In this document: positions 9,529-19,493 of the stretch, piece by piece
Layout: every line of letters starts with the position of its first letter
Position numbering within the stretch: the first letter of the stretch is position 1
DNA from: Lachancea dasiensis
Lineage: Eukaryota; Ascomycota; Saccharomycetes; Saccharomycetales; Saccharomycetaceae
Direction: 5' to 3'
NCBI GenBank assembly: GCA_900074725.1
Contig: LT598459.1
Location: 568,467 to 632,466, forward strand
Length of the DNA stretch: 64,000 bases
Notes under the pieces: model-generated
The model's input: the letters and a program-made list of their open reading frames with translations, nothing else
What the model was told of the DNA's origin: nothing
Database searches by the model: none
Position numbers and translations under genes: made by a program

Positions 9529-11478
9529 ATGATGGACCCGGAGTTAACAGTAATTGTGACAAATATTCTAACGCCTCACGATGTGTCTATCTTAATTTTG
9601 ATCACCTTTTTCTGTTTACAGGTTGAAGATTTGGGCCCCCAAACATTAATGTACTTGATTCCACCAGTCAATCTCAAGGAACTCGCGTACACTCCATTTG
9701 ATAGTATTCGAGCATCTGAGTGTCCACCAGCTCTATCACCAATTTTATCTGACCTTGTAATCTTCCTGGTGCGGGATGGGTATAAGCAGGCATCACGCAA
9801 ATTAGTGACTACTTTGAGATCTATCTCTACCGTAAATGGAGTTGCAAGGCTACTGGATACACTTGAGATACACTGTGTCAAAAACTCTTATAGAGATATG
9901 TTGACAGAGGACAAAAAGGCACTATTTAAGAGACAATTGACTAAAGGCAGTTTGCTTGGGAGTTATGTGAGTCGCTGCATAACAAAGCATAAGATTCAGA
10001 ACTTCGAAGACTCAGAAAAGTTATGGAGAGGATTACAAAGCTATTTGCAAGAATTCGAAGAAAATATCGAGATTGGGGGGCTTATAGGTAACGAACTACC
10101 AAAGCTCGATCCGCTAATGTCATTTGTTTTAGAAAACGAGGATGACGGCGTTAGCGGCCTAGAAGACTTTCGCGACGCTGGGGTATACGAAAGATACTCG
10201 GAGTTGATGAAAATTGAGAATGGCACACTTCTAATGATATCGAAAGACCATTTTCAGGCTATGGTCACAGAAGAATCGGAACGAATGGTACGGGGGAACA
10301 AGAGACTGCGACAGCACATGCGACAGATTATAGAGAGCATGTCTCTCGAAGATATGTCTCGGTTCCCCTCTGTTCATATTCTAAAGGGGATGGAAGATCT
10401 GACCGAGCAACGTTACGAAACATTTCTAAGCTCGTTGTACAGATACTTTGATTATATGTTGGGCCAGAATAGTGAGCCAAACTTCCATTTGTCATTACTA
10501 TCCCTTGCCTCCTTCCACTCGCATTTCAATGAGAGTGAGGCTGCTGTGAAAACATTCGAAGAAGCTATGTCTGTGGCCAGGGAAAACAAAGATACGGAAA
10601 CACTACATCTCATACTTATGTGGGTCTTCGAATTTATCGACAAGTATCCTAACTTGGCCAAGAGATTCCACGTTACCGCTATGCAAATTGTCAATAATTT
10701 GAAGACATGTCCTGGAGATCAAAGTCCTCTTGTATTTGAAATGGGATACCGGTATGAAACATTATGGGAAATGCATAACACGGGGTCTGTTTCCCGAATT
10801 CTAGAAGCAACGTTCAAATCTACTCTATTGGCAGTGCAGACGATATCAAATAGCCTGCAATTTTCGCTATTAGCGGCACACAATGCAAATGTTTGGAAAT
10901 ATTTGGGATCATCTGCTCTCAGTAACTTATATCAAAGCATATCCGCGCAAGGTCTAAATAAGCCAAAAGATCAGACGATCCAAGATTATATCGCCGAGGA
11001 GCTGGACTCGAGCAGAGATGTGGCCACCGAATTGAATACGCCGCACCTGAACTACCGCCAAAGAAGAGACCTAGAAGAGCGGAGAGTAGAACAGCTTATT
11101 GAAGTTGGTGATAGTGACGAAGCAATGAAGCTCGTTAACGCAATAATACACAGTTGTCAGAATGACCACACTGACATTGAAAATGAATTAAGGTTTAATC
11201 TGATCAAGTGTCGAATAATGATCCGATGTGGCCTAGAAGTAAGATGTCTATCGATATTAATCAAAATCATTGATTGTGCAACGGTGGTAGAGAATGGTTA
11301 TTTATTAGCGCAATGCTTGTTATTATTGTCAAAGGTTCTTATATGTATTGATAAGGCCAAAGAGTGCTCTGGGTTGTTGATGGCAACCATGCATAACATT
11401 CTGAGATTTGCAGACAATGAATACCAACACCTAGTGGTGGAACTATACTTTAAATCCAGAAAGCAAATTTTAAAATAA
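9529..11478 (+). CDS. APC5: APC5, anaphase-promoting complex subunit
   Basis: 649 residues (685 in S. cerevisiae). Apc5 is a TPR-containing platform subunit of the APC/C ubiquitin ligase and acts in the nucleus. The N-terminal ILTPHDVSILILI matches the conserved start of yeast Apc5, and the rest is helical with TPR-like stretches (SLASFHSHFNESEAAVKTFEEAM at roughly 325-345, then NANVWKYLGSSALSNLYQSISAQG). Two adjacent ATGs (9529, 9532) are possible starts. The short 165-bp gap after CLP1 is its promoter. Confidence 0.95.
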   Translation: MMDPELTVIVTNILTPHDVSILILITFFCLQVEDLGPQTLMYLIPPVNLKELAYTPFDSIRASECPPALSPILSDLVIFLVRDGYKQASRKLVTTLRSISTVNGVARLLDTLEIHCVKNSYRDMLTEDKKALFKRQLTKGSLLGSYVSRCITKHKIQNFEDSEKLWRGLQSYLQEFEENIEIGGLIGNELPKLDPLMSFVLENEDDGVSGLEDFRDAGVYERYSELMKIENGTLLMISKDHFQAMVTEESERMVRGNKRLRQHMRQIIESMSLEDMSRFPSVHILKGMEDLTEQRYETFLSSLYRYFDYMLGQNSEPNFHLSLLSLASFHSHFNESEAAVKTFEEAMSVARENKDTETLHLILMWVFEFIDKYPNLAKRFHVTAMQIVNNLKTCPGDQSPLVFEMGYRYETLWEMHNTGSVSRILEATFKSTLLAVQTISNSLQFSLLAAHNANVWKYLGSSALSNLYQSISAQGLNKPKDQTIQDYIAEELDSSRDVATELNTPHLNYRQRRDLEERRVEQLIEVGDSDEAMKLVNAIIHSCQNDHTDIENELRFNLIKCRIMIRCGLEVRCLSILIKIIDCATVVENGYLLAQCLLLLSKVLICIDKAKECSGLLMATMHNILRFADNEYQHLVVELYFKSRKQILK

Positions 11479-11603
11479 GTTGGCCATGATCTAATCCCCA
11501 CACGTTACTAATGAGGATATAATCAAAATTTCCAACTCTAATGTGCGCTATATTTTAAGCAGGAGTCTTCTGTTCGCAAGGGCTTAGCACCTTCTTGATA
11601 TCG

Positions 11604-12062
11604 CTACAAGCTTACATGGTGAGTGCCTGTCTGAAGGTGATTGCAGATCGACAGGCTTAGAAACGCAGACACTTCATCTAAAGTAGAGGCCTTGCGAAGG
11701 ATAAGTTCCACGGGTTTCGGGTGAGAATACATTATCGACAGCGTTGAATCACTCAAATCAATATTGTGTGTTAATAAGACAGCCTTCGCAATTTCTTGCG
11801 AAATAGGACAAAGGACATCAGGTGAATCCAAATGGACCAGAATCTTTTCTCGCCCACCATCAATGAGATGGTAGTGAATTACCCAACCGTGGAATTCCCT
11901 TCCGCAGTCTTCGACATACTCGTCTTTTTGCAGTGTGGAAGTAAGTTCAAGCTGCGGAGTAGGTAGTCGAGCACAAGACAAACTCACCAAGACCTCGATT
12001 GCATCATTAACAACTATCTCAAGTTTGATTCTCTCTTCACTGGCATTATGATCAATTATCAT
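11604..12062 (-). CDS. Unrecognised 152-residue protein
   Basis: An ATG-started ORF of 152 codons, convergent with APC5, with no competing ORF of 60 codons or more in any other frame over its span. The protein is acidic, with a balanced composition typical of a folded cytosolic protein and no membrane segment or signal peptide. I do not recognise it, and S. cerevisiae has no counterpart at this place. The part from about residue 95 (ISQEIAKAVLLTHNIDLSDS followed by KPVELILRK) vaguely recalls the last helix, strand and K-P turn of dihydroneopterin-aldolase folds, but this is too weak to name. It could be a lineage-specific gene or a spurious ORF. Confidence 0.5.
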   Translation of the reverse strand: MIIDHNASEERIKLEIVVNDAIEVLVSLSCARLPTPQLELTSTLQKDEYVEDCGREFHGWVIHYHLIDGGREKILVHLDSPDVLCPISQEIAKAVLLTHNIDLSDSTLSIMYSHPKPVELILRKASTLDEVSAFLSLSICNHLQTGTHHVSL

Positions 12063-13586
12063 AGCACATCTATTTTCTTTGGTCTGCGAAGATGATATTC
12101 TATTTGATCATGCTGGAAATGTCGGAAGCACTGTTTCCAAATCGGTGTTGACGTTGTAACGTACTCCTTCTAAAGCTTATGTGCAGTGCAGTCTCAAGGC
12201 CCACCAAAACAGCCAGAGGCTTTCGCACTCAGTCCCCAGCTGTTGTCCGTCATTGTAAAAGCTTTGTTTTCCAAATCGATAGTGTCCGATTATATATTAT
12301 CTCGGACTGCAAACTATTTCGGTTGAGCTCACCAATGGCCATAGCTATGAAGTTCACAGCAGATCATTAACGATCCAGCCTTATAACACGTAGATCCACC
12401 TTCTGGATACCTTGAAACATTTATTTCCGTACTTCAAACATCCAGTAGTATTAACGCGGTCAGAGTGGTGGGCCAGCAGCAGCAGATTTCGCTGTAGTGT
12501 TATTCAGAGATATTTGTCCAAGTTGGAAAATAGGTTGATTGTTACTTAACAACATCGACAGAAAACGAAAATATGATATTTGAGGCACGGCGTATTTTCA
12601 CAAGCTCTCGGCGCCACCACGAAGGTGGTTTCCCTTTCACTGCTCAACAACACATTTGTTGCCTGGTAGCATTAATGAACCAGTAACTTTTGTCAGTTCA
12701 ATGGCTTAGGGTGGTAAGTTTCTTAGACTTCTATTTTGGTATGGCGCTGACTTGCAACTTTCATGGCTACCATTTCACACACTTTTGTCCTATTTGTCAT
12801 AGGTCAGGTCCTATATGATGATCGACTAGTACAATAGCTGAGCGTCATTTAAAATCACAAAGGGTATCTCTTATTGCGTTGTTCCTGTCGGGCTCAAGGT
12901 TTGGTGCTGATACTGCTTGCCTATTCACTGTACTATGCTCTGCTGTGTGTTTTGTTCTCGGATGTCGTAGACTGAGGTCAGTGATGTGATGATGAGCTCA
13001 CAACGTTAAAACTGTACACACATAGCAGGATCTACACACATTGGGTTTGAGGCAAAAGTAGATGTAGTAGCCTGGCTTCAAGTTTGAGGGGAGCTGCGGT
13101 AACCACAGACTTGCTTCAAAGTAATTAGTGACCATATATTGAACCTAATGAGGCTATACCAACGTTTTAATTACCATTATACCAAACTTAGCATAGAGGA
13201 ACGTTCAACTGAGTGGGAAGTTTGAAAGGATGAGATTTATTCCACCTCTGCTATTCTCGGAGCACGATAAACGTTCTGTTTTCTTCAACTTGATGGACCA
13301 TTTTTAACGTTGTTGTTAGGTATCGCAGAGGAAATGCAAACTTCCCAAGTACGTGTCGTATTTGTTGCGCATCTACTGCTATATATCTAAATTCACTTTC
13401 TTTGTCAGACCGTCAGTAGCTCATGATTGTCGTTAGTTTAGTATATAGAGTACCTAGCCGTCAATATGGAAGAGATTAGATACACGCAGCCGGCATCTGA
13501 CACCAAGACATGCTTACGACCGATTCAATGGCCAGATAGGTTTGTACGGTTCTCATAGTTCGCGGAGAACATTCGACCTCCTGGAC
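12063..13586. other. 1.5-kb gene-free interval; expected site of MLH3/SET6
   Basis: No ORF above 63 codons and no recognisable remnant. Two small perfect hairpins sit side by side at 12614-12628 and 12645-12661. Synteny with S. cerevisiae chromosome XVI would place SET6 (YPL165C) and MLH3 (YPL164C) between ATG29 and SVS1, and neither is present anywhere in that span. The interval is long for this window and may mark where they were lost. Confidence 0.5.
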
Positions 13587-14159
13587 TCAATTTTGAATGC
13601 TAGTGCTGTTGTAAAAAGCAGCCGAGGATGGACTCCAGTAGGCACTTGATGGGCCAGCGGTGACGGTAACGTATTGGGTCTGAGTTTCCTGCTGTGTTAC
13701 GGTAACAGTCTGGGGGGTACAAGAAGGCACAGAGGTCCCTACGATGATTTGCTTTTCGTAGGCACTCACAGTTTGGGAAACTTGGCTGTTGGACAGGGTG
13801 AAGTATTCTGTCGTATACAAGGTTGAAGTAATGGTGGACCAGACCTCAGAAGTTGAGGTCAATTCACTGCTAGCAGACACAGCGCCGGCGCCTTTGTTAT
13901 TGCCGGCATCAACAGTGACGACCGCGGCCGACGGAGCGGCACCCGAGGAGATTGCGCTGTTCCCACTCAAGGTGATTGTAGTTAGAAGAGTGACCGTGGA
14001 GGTAATGTCGGAACCATCGCTGGTGTATTCGATGGTTTCCGTAAGGGCTGCAGTTTCGGTGCTAGGAGCCAAGGTCGTAACCGTTTCATTGGAGTATTGG
14101 TAAGCAGAAGCCAGGCCACAGGCCGCACCTAGCGTTTGGGCAATGCAGGAAAATCTCAT
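13587..14159 (-). CDS. SVS1: SVS1/SRL1-type Ser/Thr-rich secreted cell-wall protein
   Basis: 190 residues. The N-terminus MRFSCIAQTLGAACGLASA is a signal peptide; the remainder is very rich in Ser, Thr, Val and Ala (for example STSEVWSTITSTLYTTEYFT and TPQTVTVTQQETQTQYVTV), as expected for an O-mannosylated cell-wall protein. No hydrophobic GPI-attachment tail is seen. S. cerevisiae SVS1 (YPL163C) and SRL1 (YOR247W) are duplicates from the genome duplication, and this gene lies where both syntenic segments place them, so it represents their single ancestor. SVS1 is a classic late-G1 SBF target, and the upstream region here carries several SBF sites. The exact equivalence rests on composition plus position. 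Confidence 0.88.
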   Translation of the reverse strand: MRFSCIAQTLGAACGLASAYQYSNETVTTLAPSTETAALTETIEYTSDGSDITSTVTLLTTITLSGNSAISSGAAPSAAVVTVDAGNNKGAGAVSASSELTSTSEVWSTITSTLYTTEYFTLSNSQVSQTVSAYEKQIIVGTSVPSCTPQTVTVTQQETQTQYVTVTAGPSSAYWSPSSAAFYNSTSIQN

Positions 14160-14942
14160 GGCGCAAAGAGTGACTAAAGGTGGGAAATGAAATGCGACAA
14201 ACAGATGTTGAACGAGCGAACAGAAACTGCGGTTGAATGAATGGACGAGACCTGTTTAGATGGCTCAAAGATTTGAATCTGTAACCTGAACGCTGTTTGG
14301 CTAGTTGCAATAATTAACGCTGAAAACAAACCCACGAAATACCAGCAGCTTTGAAGAAGCCTTCCAGAATTTTAGCTGATTCTTATACTCTGGCAAAATA
14401 TCTGCCTACATCGCGGAGATCACAGTGACTTGAAACCATCCCACGCCAGACGCGAAATATTTGATCTCAATATGAGTCCGCTTGCTCGTTTCCCTAGCGA
14501 ACGTTTGTGCTGCCATCGTGTGCGAATGTTAGGGTCAGTCGCGAATTCCACGAAAAATGTGCTTGAGCCGCGAAAAAAATTAATGTCTGGCATATGGACA
14601 AAAACGACCCTAAATTTGTTGTGACGCTGCCTTAGCAGCCGTGGGTTGACGATCGCAATGTACTTAAGTTAGTTTGAAAACATCCTCTCAACTGCAGCAG
14701 GGCATACTCGAAGCGTATTCAGACTTCGCCCATTTCGCGGACACGATTTAATCATCCAAAAAAAAAAAAAAAAATTAACGGTAACAAGTAACTATGGTCC
14801 TTGAACGGTGGAATTGACACTGTGTCGATTGATCTGATTTGGTTTCGGCCACGGTTAAGAATGTGAAGCCGTATGTTTCAAAACTTCTATCTATTACCCA
14901 CAATATAATAAAGCATTTCTCGGGAACTGAAAAAAAAAACAT
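14160..14942. other. SVS1 promoter region and 3' flank of the YPL162C homolog
   Basis: 783 bp without a credible gene. It contains five SCB-type elements (listed separately), a 17-bp A tract at 14758-14774, and AT-rich sequence next to the YPL162C-type stop. A 64-codon ORF at 14430-14624 has no supporting feature. Confidence 0.6.
14333..14739 (-). promoter_or_regulatory. Cluster of five SCB (CRCGAAA) elements upstream of SVS1
   Basis: CACGAAA at 14333-14339 and 14549-14555, CGCGAAA at 14451-14457 and 14569-14575, and TTTCGCG (the reverse complement) at 14733-14739. They lie about 175-580 bp upstream of the SVS1 ATG. CRCGAAA is the binding site of SBF (Swi4-Swi6), which drives G1/S transcription, and SVS1 is an established SBF target in S. 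cerevisiae. Confidence 0.7.
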
Positions 14943-15803
14943 TCAGCAGGTAGCACCATAGTCGTTCTTTCGACGCTTCCGGCCGATCGCGTTATCCGGG
15001 TCGTTGTAGATATACTCGAAATTCTCACGTTCGCTGGAAGACATTGTCTTGGGGTGTAGTTTTATTATACTGTCAACGCAAAAGTACTGGAAACAATTGA
15101 GCAACACTGGAAAGACAAACATCACGAGAAACACTTGAAAATTGGGCCATGGGTTCGACCATCCAAGCGCCAAGTCCGCAAACCACACTGCCACCACTTC
15201 GAAATATGTTAAAATGAAAAATACGCACAATTTCGTCAGTGACAGTCCACATACGTAGACCGCAAGTTGCTTCAAAAAAGCACTAAATAGCGGTTCGCGG
15301 TGTTGGGGCGGACTGAAGCTGTCGTGCGAAGAAAATCGTTCTCGGTCATCATTATCCTCACCTGCCGGCGGCTTCACATCCTCTGCGTAATAGTTCCCGC
15401 TTTCAATGCCTTCTACCCCTAGCTTGGCAAATCCACGCTCCAGCATCGTTAAAAACCACCACAGCACGAGCGTACCAAGGGTCGTGTCCATGAGTAAGTT
15501 GAGGAAGTACCAATCGCATTGGTCGCCCCCCGAGTCATCGCCGTCGTCTTGATACAACAGCTGTTTGATGGAACTCTGATCATCTTGCTTCAAAATACTG
15601 ATCCCAACATTCAAGAAATGTAAGATCAATGAGCCTAACACTTGCTTTCCAATGTCAAACAGCCATACTCTCCATCGCCTCTTAGGGGTCTCATAGCGTC
15701 GCTTAAGCAAGACACCACCAATGGCTAGCAGTCCCATCGCTGACTGAATAAATAACGAAACGGGTCCCAACAATTGGCATGATTCATCATCACCCAAGGA
15801 CAT
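14943..15803 (-). CDS. YPL162C-type vacuolar membrane protein (STIMATE family)
   Basis: 286 residues (273 in S. cerevisiae YPL162C). It belongs to the STIMATE/TMEM110 family of multi-pass membrane proteins; the yeast member is at the vacuolar membrane and its function is unknown, while the animal member regulates STIM1 at ER-plasma membrane contacts. Hydrophobic segments lie near residues 13-33, 50-68, 100-120, 178-205 and 215-240. Family landmarks are KRRWRVWLFDIGKQ and the acidic pair ahead of CDWYFLNLLMDTTLGT. It sits between SVS1 and BEM4, as on S. cerevisiae chromosome XVI. Confidence 0.93.
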   Translation of the reverse strand: MSLGDDESCQLLGPVSLFIQSAMGLLAIGGVLLKRRYETPKRRWRVWLFDIGKQVLGSLILHFLNVGISILKQDDQSSIKQLLYQDDGDDSGGDQCDWYFLNLLMDTTLGTLVLWWFLTMLERGFAKLGVEGIESGNYYAEDVKPPAGEDNDDRERFSSHDSFSPPQHREPLFSAFLKQLAVYVCGLSLTKLCVFFILTYFEVVAVWFADLALGWSNPWPNFQVFLVMFVFPVLLNCFQYFCVDSIIKLHPKTMSSSERENFEYIYNDPDNAIGRKRRKNDYGATC

Positions 15804-15954
15804 CTCGATAAGAGTGCTACTGAGACTACGGGAAAAACTTTATGACCCACGGTCGTGATGAATATTCAGTATTGATGGAGTGGATAGACCCCATGAGATG
15901 GGGACCTGTTAATTATCTGGCACACGCTATATTCGTATATAACGATTAACGACG

Positions 15955-17745
15955 TCACGACTCTGGTACCAACAACTTAGTGGCCGAGTCCCTCAATTGG
16001 ATCTCCTCGGTTGTTAGTACTTTATCTTTGAGTATGTTTATGGTCATTCCAGCAACGAAACGCGCATTGTTGTGAATACTTAGACTTGCTGAATCTTGTT
16101 TACCTTTCAAAGGTTCCACAGCGTGCAACAGCTGGGAAATCTGATTGCAGTGAGAAACAAATAACGAATTTGGAAGATTGACATCCCTTGAACGCAGATA
16201 AATTCCGAGAGTTTTCATCAACTGGAAGAAAAAAGATGATGATAGCTCTCCTGGGTTCGTAGTCGAAGTGTCTTTGAACTGGAAAATTGAATTCCACAGT
16301 TTGGATAAAATGTCTTCATCCTCTTGGCGTTTTTGAACGGCAAGCTTATCAACAAGCAAGCAAGCTGCCGTGCCACCCCGCTCGCAAATCACGGTCTTGA
16401 AATTTTCATTTTGATCAAGGGCACCTCGCAGCACAGTGCCTGGCAAAACAGCAGCAAGTTTGATCAAAAGAGAGTCTAATAGAGGTGAAAGGCTTTGGAA
16501 ATACTGGCATTGGTCATGGCACGTCTTCAGCTCCAAGTATAAGAGTGACAAGTCAGCATCCGTTAGCTCATGGGCATTTGACAAATTGATCAATTTTTTC
16601 AGAAGATCCAACAAGCCTTGAAACTGCATAGGGTCTTGAAAAGCTTGGCAACGTCTAATAAGCGAACTTAGCGTTATCTGGCGACTTACATCATTGGCGG
16701 CGTCACGCGAAGAGACGGAGTTGGAGAGTACAATTAAGGCAGCCGCTACGGCATAACTTTTGTAATCCGTTGTAAGAACCTTGTAGCACAGTTGTCGATC
16801 TTGTAAATTTGAATTCGACCTACTAGCTGAAACATGCCCTATAATCGACACTAGCCTGCGTAGAATTATAAGTTTATTTTCTAAGCTTTCTTTGACTTCC
16901 AGGGTCGACAAAGCTTCGAGTAGTCGTGCCTGGAGCTGATGTGTCACACTTTCATTTGAAAAGTCAAGGACTTCGTTCCTGGAAACTACTTTTTCAATTA
17001 TGTCAGACAGCAGCTGCACTAATTCTCCGTATGCATCCTCATCCTCATCCTCTTCTTCTTCATTCGGATTTACAACGAACCCGGCTTTCGGTGCTGTTTC
17101 ATTGAGCAACTTGGCCAATTGCGCTAATTGCCCCACGGCAACACTCTGGTGCGAGCTTTCAACAAAATCGGAGAGGAGATCGGCGGTCATAATCACAAGT
17201 TCTATACCCCTTTCACTGTTCTCGTGCTTATGTTCAAGTACCTCGAAGAGAACGCCAGTGAACTCCGAAGAGCATTTTCTCGTGTATTCCTCGTTTCCCA
17301 AACAAAGATTCTTAACCAACGCTGTGAGATAAAATTTGACATCAACATCAACTTGGGCGCCTTCCTGGTCCTTGAACTTGAAAATTGAGCGGAATTGCTC
17401 TCGCAGGGTTGCTGTAGGAGTAAATATGTGTGACATAAAGAAGGTTCGATTATGGTCATTGTCTGCGAGACAGTTAGCCAGGCAGCGTACGATCTCCCCA
17501 CCCACCTGCATGACGCTCGAGCTGGAGTAGCTGCCATCTAACACTTGACTTAAGAGATTGAGCAACTGCTGTAAAATGCCAGATTCCCGGAGAATGTCTC
17601 GATTGCGAGGTTCTCGAAGTCGTACTGCTAGGTCCGAAAGTGATGCTACTGCATGCGTCACCAGACTAGGATCCTTACTTATTCTTGAAGCAAATTCATC
17701 TTCGAAAAGAGGTTTGAGTTTGAAGCTGAGCTCTTCGAAGTCCAT
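15955..17745 (-). CDS. BEM4: BEM4, armadillo-repeat Rho/Cdc42 pathway scaffold
   Basis: 596 residues from the ATG at 17745; the frame extends six codons upstream only from a TTG, and MDFEEL aligns with MDYEEI of S. cerevisiae Bem4 (633 residues). Bem4 binds Cdc42, Rho-type GTPases and the exchange factor Cdc24 and helps set up polarity and filamentous-growth MAPK signalling. The sequence is all-helical and armadillo-like, starting with LAVRLREPRNRDIL and GEIVRCLANCLADNDHNRTFF, both conserved. An acidic loop (EEEEDEDEDAYGEL) lies near residues 220-235. It is divergent from ENV9. Confidence 0.94.
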   Translation of the reverse strand: MDFEELSFKLKPLFEDEFASRISKDPSLVTHAVASLSDLAVRLREPRNRDILRESGILQQLLNLLSQVLDGSYSSSSVMQVGGEIVRCLANCLADNDHNRTFFMSHIFTPTATLREQFRSIFKFKDQEGAQVDVDVKFYLTALVKNLCLGNEEYTRKCSSEFTGVLFEVLEHKHENSERGIELVIMTADLLSDFVESSHQSVAVGQLAQLAKLLNETAPKAGFVVNPNEEEEDEDEDAYGELVQLLSDIIEKVVSRNEVLDFSNESVTHQLQARLLEALSTLEVKESLENKLIILRRLVSIIGHVSASRSNSNLQDRQLCYKVLTTDYKSYAVAAALIVLSNSVSSRDAANDVSRQITLSSLIRRCQAFQDPMQFQGLLDLLKKLINLSNAHELTDADLSLLYLELKTCHDQCQYFQSLSPLLDSLLIKLAAVLPGTVLRGALDQNENFKTVICERGGTAACLLVDKLAVQKRQEDEDILSKLWNSIFQFKDTSTTNPGELSSSFFFQLMKTLGIYLRSRDVNLPNSLFVSHCNQISQLLHAVEPLKGKQDSASLSIHNNARFVAGMTINILKDKVLTTEEIQLRDSATKLLVPES

Positions 17746-18521
17746 CTTGAACCGTCGCTTCAAGTTCTCAACTAATGACTAAACCCAGCGCTAGTGCATT
17801 TCTTGAATGATGTCGAATTAGTACAGAATGATGTATATTCCTCACCTGTCCTCTCTTTGACATATGATGCAGCAAGACACACACACACACACATATATTG
17901 CTGGCACCATTCCATGCTGGGATTCGAAAGGCTCAGAGTCAAGTAGTTTGGCACTTTCTTTATCTGCTTCTACTCGAGGTTTTGACATATTGTCAGCTTT
18001 GGATAACCACGGACACATTCCTTAGGATTAAAAACGATACAAGCCGGCCGTAGTAGAAGTTTACGGATATGCTGGTAAGAATATTTGGGTATCAGTTATC
18101 CTTCAAGTCCTTTCCAGTGTTAGGAAGATTGGTAGTGAAACAAAGATATAAAATCCATTGGGAACTTGGCTTTACGGTATGAGGCAGTGGGTTTCAGTTA
18201 ACGCAACAAATTGAAGATCTTCGTTTGTAGCAAGAGCTCAGATTGTTTCCAGAATACGCCTTCCTGTTTTGAAGTCATTCCGTGAGCAAACAGCCGTACT
18301 CTATCATTAACAGTAGAGATAATGAAATTCATTATACGAATTCAACTTCGATGAGAAAATCTTAGAAGACACTCAAGCGCGATAAGAACCTTTCTTTTAA
18401 GAGCAGCTTGGATTGCAAGCGTATGCGTGTGCTCTCAAAAAGAGTGAGAAATATTTGTGTAAAGGCTAGACTGTTCTGTTGAACAACAGTTTTCGGGTCT
18501 CTAAGACTAGTTATCGTCTCG
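17746..18521. other. BEM4-ENV9 divergent promoter region
   Basis: 776 bp with no credible gene. It holds an (AC)8 dinucleotide run at 17877-17892 directly followed by ATATAT, about 130 bp upstream of the BEM4 start. The run falls in a 60-codon minus-strand ORF that I regard as spurious. Confidence 0.6.
17877..17892. repeat. (AC)8 microsatellite
   Basis: Eight uninterrupted AC units in the BEM4 promoter side of the divergent intergenic region, followed by a short AT run. It is likely to vary in length between strains. Confidence 0.9.
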
Positions 18522-19493
18522 ATGACGGATTGGGATCTCGGTTCGCTACCCTATTACAACCCTCGCAAGAACCGGAAAGTAGCTCTAGTGACAGGTGGAA
18601 ACAGTGGTATTGGATGGTACACGGTTTTACATCTTTACATGCATGGCTTTGCCGTTTATGTTGCCGGACGAAACGCTAACCGAGTATCTCGAGCTTTGAA
18701 AGATATAAAGAAAGAGGCCAAGGCTCGAATACAGAAGCTGGATCCCGGAGAAAGACACCCGGTGGGTGAGCTTAAATTTTTGTCGCTGGATTTGACACAA
18801 TTGACGACGGTCGAAAAGGCTGCCAAGACGTTCCGAAGTTTAGAGACTACGCTTGACGTTCTCATCAATAATGCTGGTGTGATGGCCCTTCCTTACAGTA
18901 TAACAGAGGATGATTTCGAAATCCAGTTACAGACTAACTATGTGGCCCACTTTCTTTTGACGATGCTACTCTTGCCCAGCGTTGAACGGTGCCGTGGAAG
19001 AATCATTTCTGTATCGTCAATAGGGCACAACCTGGAGGTACAGTACTTTAGCCTTTCTCAAAGCTTTAATTACTGGCCCAATATTCTATTTACCTGGCTA
19101 CGTTACGCAATGGCCAAAACTGCATCTATTCAGTTTGCCAAAATGTTGGCGATCAAACATCCCAATGTGCTTTGCATGTCCGTACACCCCGGCTTAGTCA
19201 TGAAGACAAACTTATTCAGCTACTGGACGAGACTACCCATAGTCGGAATCTTTTTCTGGTTCTTTTTCCAGCTGGTGGGATTCTTTTTAGGCGTTTCCAA
19301 TGAACAAGGTTCGGTAGCAACACTGAGAGCCGCACTATCCACACAATTTGAGCGCGAATGGGATAATGGGAAGTATCTTACCACAGGAGGCAGGGAATCT
19401 AAACCCAGTTATGTGGCCAATAACCTAGATCACGCTACTTCAACCTGGCTATGGACCATCCACGAACTGCGCGATCGTGGTTTCGATATATAG
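18522..19493 (+). CDS. ENV9: ENV9, lipid-droplet short-chain oxidoreductase
   Basis: 323 residues (330 in S. cerevisiae). A short-chain dehydrogenase/reductase with the nucleotide-binding TGGNSGIG at residues 24-31, the NNAG motif (LINNAGVMA), a catalytic serine in ISVSSIGH, and the YxxxK pair in RYAMAKTAS. Env9 acts on lipid droplets and is needed for normal vacuole morphology and CPY processing. A strongly hydrophobic stretch, [19 protein letters not shown], near residues 240-260 is a good candidate for the membrane or droplet anchor. It corresponds to YOR246C. Confidence 0.95.
   Translation: MTDWDLGSLPYYNPRKNRKVALVTGGNSGIGWYTVLHLYMHGFAVYVAGRNANRVSRALKDIKKEAKARIQKLDPGERHPVGELKFLSLDLTQLTTVEKAAKTFRSLETTLDVLINNAGVMALPYSITEDDFEIQLQTNYVAHFLLTMLLLPSVERCRGRIISVSSIGHNLEVQYFSLSQSFNYWPNILFTWLRYAMAKTASIQFAKMLAIKHPNVLCMSVHPGLVMKTNLFSYWTRLPIVGIFFWFFFQLVGFFLGVSNEQGSVATLRAALSTQFEREWDNGKYLTTGGRESKPSYVANNLDHATSTWLWTIHELRDRGFDI

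Noticed and set aside
9529-9630. Possible intron near the APC5 5' end (TTTACAG at about 9615)
   Set aside because: The frame is open throughout, the residues on both sides match Apc5, and there is no GTATGT or TACTAAC.
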